DNA from: Myxococcaceae bacterium JPH2
GTDB lineage: Bacteria > Myxococcota > Myxococcia > Myxococcales > Myxococcaceae
Length of the DNA stretch: 64,000 bases
Reading direction: 5' to 3'
Assembly: GCA_016458225.1 (NCBI GenBank)
Contig: JAEMGR010000007.1
Span: 248,001 to 312,000 of the forward strand
The notes under the pieces are model-generated. The model had not been told where the DNA came from. It saw only the letters and a list, made by a program, of their open reading frames with translations, and ran no database searches. Shown here one piece after another: positions 8,502-14,397 of the stretch. The translations under genes were made by a program, and so were the position numbers. Position 1 is the first letter of the stretch; each line of letters opens with the position of its first letter.

Positions 8502-8757
8502 TGCGAGGACTCCCTGCGTGGAAGGGGCGCGCCCCTCGCGGCCCCGGACCTGGGCGCGCAGCCTGGACCAGCGCGCGTCCGTTGTGAAGGGTACGTCGCG
8601 AGGGGCCGCACGGCCGTCAACCTCGGTGACGGCCACCGTCAACCCGTGTGTCGGTCCGGGGGCTCCTGCGAGCGCAAGTGCGCGGAACGTCGCGGGGCGG
8701 ACGCGTGGCACGGGCGCTGCTTTGTCGCCGCGCGTGACACCCACCCGAGGACCTTCG

Positions 8758-9372
8758 ATGAACCTCCTTTCCCAGCTGAACGCGTCGCTGTCTGAGATTG
8801 GCGTGGCGCTGCGCCGCCCCGAGGCCTTCACCCTGCGCTGGAGGGATCGCGCCCGCGCCGCCGCCGAGGCTCCACCGGTGCTCGTCTTCCCCGTGCTGGT
8901 GGCGACCGCCATCGTGGGCGTGGCGCTCTACGGGATGGTGATGCGGCTGCACGAGGGATGGGGCGGCATGTTGTTGGGCGCGGTGAAGGCGCCCGTGGCC
9001 GCGGGGCTCGCGTGGACGGTGGCGCTGCCGGCGCTCTACATCCTCAACTCGGCGCTCGGCTCGCGACTGGATGCTTCCACCACGTTGCTCGCGGCGCTGG
9101 CGACGGTGAGCTTCGGCTCGTTGGCGCTGCTGGCCAGCGTGCCCATCACCTGGTTCTTCGGGCTGGCGCTGCCGTTTCCCTGGGCGCGCGTGGGCGCCAA
9201 CCTTGTCGTCTTCGCGGGCGTCGGCCTGTGCATGGTGGACGTCTTCCTTCGGACCATGAAGGCGCTCGAGCCCGAGCGGGGCGCCCTCTTCGCCGCCATC
9301 TGGGTGGGCCTTGTCGGCGTCATCGGCGCGGAGCTGATGGCCCTCTTCTCTCTCTTCCACTTCGACGCCTGA
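8758..9372 (+). CDS. Integral membrane protein, unknown function
   Basis: 204 residues. After a basic N-terminal segment (MNLLSQLNASLSEIGVALRRPEAFTLRWRDRARAA) there are five hydrophobic segments. The overall pattern recalls small Yip1-like membrane proteins, but I cannot assign it. GAGG six nt before ATG 8758 supports the start. It is first in a run of four same-strand genes (8758-12470) ending with a sensor kinase; the gap to the next gene is 24 bp. Confidence 0.7.
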   Translation: MNLLSQLNASLSEIGVALRRPEAFTLRWRDRARAAAEAPPVLVFPVLVATAIVGVALYGMVMRLHEGWGGMLLGAVKAPVAAGLAWTVALPALYILNSALGSRLDASTTLLAALATVSFGSLALLASVPITWFFGLALPFPWARVGANLVVFAGVGLCMVDVFLRTMKALEPERGALFAAIWVGLVGVIGAELMALFSLFHFDA

Positions 9373-9396
9373 GCCGCCGTCCTTCGGAGCCATGTC

Positions 9397-10149
9397 ATGG
9401 ACACCTTGAACGCCGTCGCGTCGTCCTCGCCGCTTCCCCGCCTCACCCCTGCGCAGTCCTCCGAGGTTCGCGAGCTGGAGTCGGGCCTCCCCATCCCGAG
9501 CATCCTGGACCTGGTGCTGCGCCGTGAGCAGCGCTTCCATCAGGTGCTGCGCGAGGAGTCGGCGCTGCCGGAGCTGCTGCCTCGCATGCTGGGCCTGTCG
9601 GTGCTGGGGCTCGCCACGCACGGCGCGGTGCTGGGGCTGGGCGCGCGCTTCCTTCCGTCCGAGTACGTCCCCACGTGGTTCCAGGCGGGCGTGCCGCTCG
9701 CGTGGCTGCCGCTGGCCTTCACGGGGGCCTTCCTGGGCGCCCTCTGCGTGTGTCTGCCGTCGTTCTACTTCTACACGCAGCTGTCGGGGCTGGACGCGTC
9801 CTTCCGCCTGGTGACGGCGCAGGCGCTGCGCGGACAGACCACCGCGTCGGTGCTCCTGTTGGGCGCGCTGCCGTTCTATGCCGCGTGGGTGCTGGGCTCG
9901 GTGCTGGGGCTGCCGATCGCGCCCGATTGGGTGATGGGGATGGGCGTGGTGCTGCCGTTCTTCGTGGGCCTGTGGGGCGTGGCCGCCGTCTATCGCGGCT
10001 TCGTCCATCTCGCCGGGCACCTGCCGATGACCCATCAGCGGCGCGCGGGCTTCTTGCGGCGGCTCGTCCTGGCCTGGGGCGCGGTCTACACGGCGGTGGC
10101 GCCGGTGGCGCTCTGGCGGCTGGGCGAGGCGTTCGGGAAGTGGTCGTGA
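9397..10149 (+). CDS. Integral membrane protein, unknown function
   Basis: 250 residues. A hydrophilic N-terminus of about 65 residues (with SILDLVLRREQRFHQVLREE) precedes about six hydrophobic segments, including FTGAFLGALCVCLPSFYFYTQ and VVLPFFVGLWGVAAVYRGFV. It may be distantly related to its upstream neighbour, sharing size and helix number. Second gene of the 8758-12470 operon. No catalytic motif seen. Confidence 0.7.
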   Translation: MDTLNAVASSSPLPRLTPAQSSEVRELESGLPIPSILDLVLRREQRFHQVLREESALPELLPRMLGLSVLGLATHGAVLGLGARFLPSEYVPTWFQAGVPLAWLPLAFTGAFLGALCVCLPSFYFYTQLSGLDASFRLVTAQALRGQTTASVLLLGALPFYAAWVLGSVLGLPIAPDWVMGMGVVLPFFVGLWGVAAVYRGFVHLAGHLPMTHQRRAGFLRRLVLAWGAVYTAVAPVALWRLGEAFGKWS

Positions 10150-10161
10150 AGGGAGGCCGTC

Positions 10162-10827
10162 ATGGGCATCGTCGAGACAGGGGTCATCTACTTCCTCCTG
10201 GGAGGCGTGGTCGCGGTGGCGCTCGTGCTGCGCGAGGAGGGCCGAGGCGCGAGCCGACGCGTCGTCACCTTCGTCACGGGCCTGTTATTCTGGCCGGTGT
10301 TCGCGCCCTTCCTGCTGGCGTCTCAACGCCCGGCTGTTTCTCGGGGGCTTGCTGACGGGCGCGTCGCGAGCACGGCGAAGGCGCGGCTGTTGAGCGCGCT
10401 GCAACGGGTGGAGGGGCTCGCGGCGGACGTGCTCCGGCCGGAGATGGCGCGGCTGCGAGCCCTGGTGGAGGCGGTGGGGCGCATGGAGGCGCGCGCGGCG
10501 GAGATGGCCGCGCTCCTGGCCACGCCCGAGTTCGACAAGAGCGCCGCCACGGCTCAACTGGAGGCGCTGGGGCGGCGCGGCCTAACCGCCGAGGACCCTC
10601 GGGTGCAGAGCGTGCAGGCGAGGCTGCGCGACATGGAGCGGCTGCGGGCCATGCATGAGCGCTCCAGCGCGGACCTGGAGCGCGTGGTGCTCCAGCTGGA
10701 GGAGATGGGGGCGCGATTGCAGTTGCTGCGCTTCGCGGGCAGGCCGGACGCGGAGCTGGTGGGGCTGCTGCAGTCCGTGGCCGGCTCGGTGGAGGAAGTC
10801 ACCGAGGGGCTCCTGGAGGCGGGATGA
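10162..10827 (+). CDS. Single-pass membrane protein with coiled coil, unknown function
   Basis: 221 residues. Two hydrophobic stretches at the N-terminus (VIYFLLGGVVAVALVL and VVTFVTGLLFWPVFAPFLLA) are followed by a long helical, heptad-rich segment from about residue 75 to the end. GAGGCCGTC precedes ATG 10162. Its stop overlaps the start of the histidine kinase gene by ATGA, so the two are probably translationally coupled; it could be an accessory or signal-input subunit of the kinase. Confidence 0.7.
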   Translation: MGIVETGVIYFLLGGVVAVALVLREEGRGASRRVVTFVTGLLFWPVFAPFLLASQRPAVSRGLADGRVASTAKARLLSALQRVEGLAADVLRPEMARLRALVEAVGRMEARAAEMAALLATPEFDKSAATAQLEALGRRGLTAEDPRVQSVQARLRDMERLRAMHERSSADLERVVLQLEEMGARLQLLRFAGRPDAELVGLLQSVAGSVEEVTEGLLEAG

Positions 10828-12470
10828 GCCGCGCGGCTCGGGAGTCTGACAGACTGCCGCGCATGGGGCCTCTCTTCGCCTACAGCCTCGTGCCGGTGCT
10901 CTCCGTGGCGCTGCTCCTCGGGTCCACCGCCGTGCTCCGAGGACGCAACGCGCGCGGCCTGGCCTTCTTCTGTCTGGCCACCGCGCTGTGGAGTGCTGCC
11001 CTGTTGTTGCTCTGCATCCCCCGCATGGTGTGGCTGGGGGAGCGCTTCGTCGCCGTCGGGGCCTTCATCGCGGCGGGCTATCTGCACGCCGCCTACGACG
11101 TCACCCGCCAGCGCTCGTATCGGCTGCTCACGCTGGCCTACGCGGTGGCGGCCGTCATCACCGCGCTGGGCGCCTCCATGCCCGATGCCCTCTACGGGCC
11201 GCTGGCCATGCGGCGCGGGCCGCTGTTCTGGCCGAGCATGGGGCTGGCCGTCGCCGCCGCGACCGTCCCCTTGGTGCACCTGGGGCGCGCCTATCGCGCC
11301 GAGTCGCCCGAGCGCCGCAAGCTGCTCTTCAGCCTCGGCATCGCGGGCGTGCTCGCGTACGCGGGAGGCATCGGGACCGCGCTGCTCCTGTCGGCGGGCC
11401 GCGCGGTGCCGCTGGGCATGTACCTGGTGCTCGCCTCGCTGCTGGTGCTGGCGCGAGTGATTGGCGCGCACCAACCCGCGTCGGATCGGCGGCTCCTGGA
11501 GCGCAGCCTCGTGTACTCGGCGATCGCCGCCTTGCTGTCCGCCGGCTTCCTCTTCGGCGTGCTGACGTTGCTGGCGGGCTCGGGTGAGCCGTTCCTGGCC
11601 GAGTTCCGGCTGGGCGCCTTCTTCCTCCTGGTCCTCGCGGCGCTGGCCTTCGAGCCCGTGCGCCAGGGCTTCCAGGAGTGGCTGGGGCGACGGATCCTCA
11701 AGGGCCGAGCTGGCGCCACCGAGCTGGTCGAAGCCCTGGCCGTGCAGGAGGCCCGGGCCGACCAGTCGGCGCGGCTGGCCGAGCTGGGCCAGTTCACTTC
11801 GGCCGTGGCGCATGAAGTGCGCAATCCCCTGGGCGTGCTGGCCGCGCACCTGAAGCTCCTGGAGCGCCAGGGCCTGGACCCGGAGTCGCTCGGCGCGATG
11901 CGTGAGCAGATCTCCCGCGCCAGCCACTTCGTGGATGAGTTGTTGCGCTATGGCCGCCCGCGCCCGCTGGAGCCGCGTCGCGTGGATGTCGCCGCCACCG
12001 TCGCCCTGGCGTACTCCACCGCGCGACAGGGATTGGGGCCCCTGGCGCCCGAGGTCGAGTTCACGCCTCCCTCCAGCGAGGGGTTGGAGCTGGAGGCGGA
12101 CCAGGCGCAGCTCCACCAGGTGTTTGTCATTCTTCTGGAGAATGCCTTGCTCGCACTGGGCGAGGTCGCAGCTCCGAGGCTGCGGGTGCGATGTGAGCCC
12201 AGGGATGAGCACCTCCATGTCTGGGTGGAGGACAACGGCCCTGGTATCCCACCCGAGCTGTTGCCGCGTCTGTTCCAACCCTTCGTCACGGGGCGCAAGC
12301 GGGAGGGGCCGCGCCCTGGGACAGGCCTGGGACTGGCCATCGCGCGAGGCATCGTCGAGCGGCACGGCGGCAGCGTGCGCGCGGGCCAGGCCGAAGCCTG
12401 GGGCGGCGCCTGCTTCTGGGTGATCCTCCCGCTCACCCCGCCGCTCCCATTGTCCGCCGCGGCGTCGTGA
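10824..12470 (+). CDS. Multi-pass membrane sensor histidine kinase
   Basis: 548 residues. About seven N-terminal hydrophobic segments (residues 13-275) resemble a 7TM-type input domain. The dimerisation/phosphoacceptor region is LAELGQFTSAVAHEVRNPLG with phosphoacceptor H330. The ATPase domain has the N box (LLENALLAL), the G1 box DNGPGIP, an F box (LFQPF) and the G2 box GTGLGLAIARGIVERHGG. No response regulator is encoded nearby, so it is an orphan kinase. ATG 10824 overlaps the previous stop by ATGA and has GGAGGCGGG upstream; ATG 10863 is a possible later start. Last gene of the 8758-12470 operon. Confidence 0.9.
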   Translation: MSRAARESDRLPRMGPLFAYSLVPVLSVALLLGSTAVLRGRNARGLAFFCLATALWSAALLLLCIPRMVWLGERFVAVGAFIAAGYLHAAYDVTRQRSYRLLTLAYAVAAVITALGASMPDALYGPLAMRRGPLFWPSMGLAVAAATVPLVHLGRAYRAESPERRKLLFSLGIAGVLAYAGGIGTALLLSAGRAVPLGMYLVLASLLVLARVIGAHQPASDRRLLERSLVYSAIAALLSAGFLFGVLTLLAGSGEPFLAEFRLGAFFLLVLAALAFEPVRQGFQEWLGRRILKGRAGATELVEALAVQEARADQSARLAELGQFTSAVAHEVRNPLGVLAAHLKLLERQGLDPESLGAMREQISRASHFVDELLRYGRPRPLEPRRVDVAATVALAYSTARQGLGPLAPEVEFTPPSSEGLELEADQAQLHQVFVILLENALLALGEVAAPRLRVRCEPRDEHLHVWVEDNGPGIPPELLPRLFQPFVTGRKREGPRPGTGLGLAIARGIVERHGGSVRAGQAEAWGGACFWVILPLTPPLPLSAAAS

Positions 12471-12552
12471 ACTGAACCTGACCTGCAAGGATGTCTGTGT
12501 TTTCATGGTTGAGGATGAAGCCAGGGCACAGTCTTCCAGTCTGTGTGTCACG

Positions 12553-12577
12553 CGTCAGGACAATCCCTGACGTCAGG
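12553..12577. promoter_or_regulatory. Palindrome plus direct repeat upstream of ECF sigma gene 1
   Basis: CGTCAGG (12553-12559) and CCTGACG (12566-12572) form a perfect 7-bp inverted repeat with a 6-bp spacer, and CGTCAGG recurs at 12571-12577, 18 bp after the first copy. The cluster lies 60-85 bp before the sigma gene and has no T-run, so a protein binding site is more likely than a terminator. Confidence 0.4.
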
Positions 12578-12637
12578 GGTTCGGTAATGAAAGGATTTCA
12601 GCCGATGGCGTTCTGAGGGGAGAGGGAGGGCCTCCCG

Positions 12638-13195
12638 ATGTCAGAAACCTCCGAAAAGGCCTCCGAGGAGTTCGCGGCATTCGCCATCCGTTACCAACCT
12701 GTTCTGTTGCCTATCGCACGAACCATCAGCGGAGGCCGCGCGAGTGATTGCGATGACCTGGTCCAGGACGTCCTCTTGCGCGTGCTCTTGCGCTGGGACC
12801 GCCTGAAGACCTGGCCCGAGCCGGCGCGGCGCGCGTGGATGGTGCGCGTGCTGCGCAACTGCTTCCTCGACCGCTGCCGGCGCCAGGGCGCGGAGACCGA
12901 GCGCATCATCGACCTGACCAACGTGCACCAGCTCTTCGTGGATCCGGAAGCCGGAGACTTCGAGCTGTGGGAGTTCATCACCGAGGACGAGCTGCGCGAG
13001 GCCGTCTCGGAGCTTCAGGACAACCAGCGCAAGGCGTTCGAGCTGCGCTGCCAGGGCCTGCGCCACGCGGAGATTGGCCGCCGGCTGGGCGCGCCCGTGG
13101 GGACGGTGGGCACGTGGTTGTTCCATGCGCGACAGGGCCTGCGCGAGAAGCTGCACGAGCGAGCCGAGGCGCGTCGCCAGCAGAGGAAGCAATGA
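12638..13195 (+). CDS. ECF-type RNA polymerase sigma factor 1
   Basis: 185 residues with sigma region 2 (FAAFAIRYQPVLLPIARTI, then DDLVQDVLLRVLLRWDRL and RAWMVRVLRNCFLDRCRRQG) and region 4 (LQDNQRKAFELRCQGLRHAEIGRRLGAPVGTVGTWLFHARQGLREKL). No region 1.1, 3 or C-terminal extension. Its stop overlaps the start of a zinc-finger protein gene by ATGA, the usual sigma/anti-sigma arrangement. Clearly homologous to the second sigma factor at 13795, sharing for example PEPxxRAW and NxFLDxCRR. GAGGGAGGG precedes the ATG. Confidence 0.93.
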   Translation: MSETSEKASEEFAAFAIRYQPVLLPIARTISGGRASDCDDLVQDVLLRVLLRWDRLKTWPEPARRAWMVRVLRNCFLDRCRRQGAETERIIDLTNVHQLFVDPEAGDFELWEFITEDELREAVSELQDNQRKAFELRCQGLRHAEIGRRLGAPVGTVGTWLFHARQGLREKLHERAEARRQQRKQ

Positions 13196-13632
13196 GCCCC
13201 GCGTGCGCGCGCCTCCGCTCCTTCCTCGACGGACTCCTGGATGCGCGGGCGCAGCGCCACTTCCGGAGACACCTCGGGAACTGCGAGGCGTGTGGCCAGC
13301 GGTTCCTGGAGATGCTCCAACTGGAGGTGCTGGCGCGACTGGCCCTGGACGACGTCGAGGCCCGCGAGCGCGCGGTGGCGGAGCGGCGGGTCCGTGAGGA
13401 CACGCCTCGCCCAGGAAGCGCGGGGCCAGAGGATTCGAGGAAGGACCTCGACGCGGTGGCGCGCTGGGATGGCCCCGACGAAGCGCCCGAGCACCCATCG
13501 CGGGGCACGCGGCGAGGTGGGGCACGGTGTGCTTCCGAGACACATGGTCGGGGTAGCGCTTCGTCGGGCGCGGCGCGACGCGAGCCGGGCGCATTGCTGG
13601 AGTGGGTCCGAACCGCCGTCCGGGTGGAGTAA
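13192..13632 (+). CDS. Short zinc-finger (zf-HC2-like) putative anti-sigma protein without membrane anchor
   Basis: 146 residues. N-terminal zinc-binding motif HFRRHLGNCEACGQRF (H-x3-C-x2-C, with an upstream Cys in SPACARL) is typical of zinc-binding anti-sigma domains. It aligns with the N-terminus of the CHAT fusion at 14394: CxRLxxFxDGxL, FRxHLxxCxxC, QLEVLxxxALxDV. Beyond residue 60 the chain is low-complexity, Arg/Gly/Glu-rich, with no membrane helix or effector domain. Start codon overlaps the sigma stop (ATGA). It may be a free anti-sigma factor, or the remnant of a longer copy like its neighbour. Confidence 0.75.
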   Translation: MSPACARLRSFLDGLLDARAQRHFRRHLGNCEACGQRFLEMLQLEVLARLALDDVEARERAVAERRVREDTPRPGSAGPEDSRKDLDAVARWDGPDEAPEHPSRGTRRGGARCASETHGRGSASSGAARREPGALLEWVRTAVRVE

Positions 13633-13682
13633 CCGGACGCGCGGCGAGCAGGCGAGTCCAGGCCGCGCGCACGAAGCCGCGT

Positions 13683-13705
13683 GACGGACGCCGTAAGGCG
13701 CCGTC
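13683..13705 (+). terminator. Hairpin between the two sigma modules
   Basis: GACGG-A-CGCC, GTAA loop, GGCG-CCGTC: nine pairs with one bulged A and a GNRA-type tetraloop, located 50 nt after the zinc-finger stop and 90 nt before the second sigma gene. No strong U-run follows, so termination would be weak; it may separate the two transcription units. Confidence 0.4.
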
Positions 13706-13794
13706 ATGCCTGTGATTCCCAAGCATGTCCTCCGGTGGCCCAAGGATTTAGGGGCCGCGCGTTAGGAGGGGGCTGAGGGAGGGCGCGGGCTCGA

Positions 13795-14397
13795 ATGCGG
13801 GTGCATCTCAATGCGACGGCGGCGGAGGCCCATGTGGCCTACAGTGCCGGCGTGACCCACGACGGTGGCTTCGAGCAGTTCGCGCGCGAACTCCGGCCTG
13901 TCCTGCTGTCCCTGGCGAAGCGCTTGTGCGGCCAGGGCGGTATCGACCCGGAGGACCTGGTCCAGGAGACGTTGGAGCGCGCCTTGCGGCACTTCGGCAC
14001 GCTCAAGGTTCTACCCGAGCCGGTGTGTCGCGCGTGGTTGTGCCGCGCGCTCAACAACCGGTTCCTCGACCTCTGTCGCCGTCGGCGCACGGAGGTGATG
14101 GAGGAGCCGAAGCTGCGGCTGCTGCGCACCGACACGGTGAGCCCGGACGACGTCTCGGGCGAAGTGTGGGAGCACATCAGCGAGAACGACTTTCGTGCGG
14201 CCATCTCCCGGTTGCCGAACCCTCGCGTTCGCGAGGCCTATGAGCTGCACGTCGCCGGAAAGCGCTATCGCGCCATCGCGCAGCAGATGGGGGTGCCAGA
14301 GGGCACCGTGGGGAGCTGGCTCTTCCAGGCCCGCAAGGAACTGCGGGACCTGTTGTTGCCACTGACCGGCGGCGATGGAGGCGGGGGACCGAGATGA
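13795..14397 (+). CDS. ECF-type RNA polymerase sigma factor 2
   Basis: 200 residues. Region 2 (FEQFARELRPVLLSLAKRL, DPEDLVQETLERALRHF, RAWLCRALNNRFLDLCRRRR) and region 4 (RLPNPRVREAYELHVAGKRYRAIAQQMGVPEGTVGSWLFQARKELRDLL) are clear. The first 20 residues are not conserved; a GTG at 13852 may be the true start, but GGGAGGGCGCGGG before ATG 13795 supports the longer form. Its stop overlaps the start of the zinc-finger/TPR/CHAT gene by ATGA, so the sigma factor and that protein are expected to be made together and to interact. Confidence 0.92.
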   Translation: MRVHLNATAAEAHVAYSAGVTHDGGFEQFARELRPVLLSLAKRLCGQGGIDPEDLVQETLERALRHFGTLKVLPEPVCRAWLCRALNNRFLDLCRRRRTEVMEEPKLRLLRTDTVSPDDVSGEVWEHISENDFRAAISRLPNPRVREAYELHVAGKRYRAIAQQMGVPEGTVGSWLFQARKELRDLLLPLTGGDGGGGPR

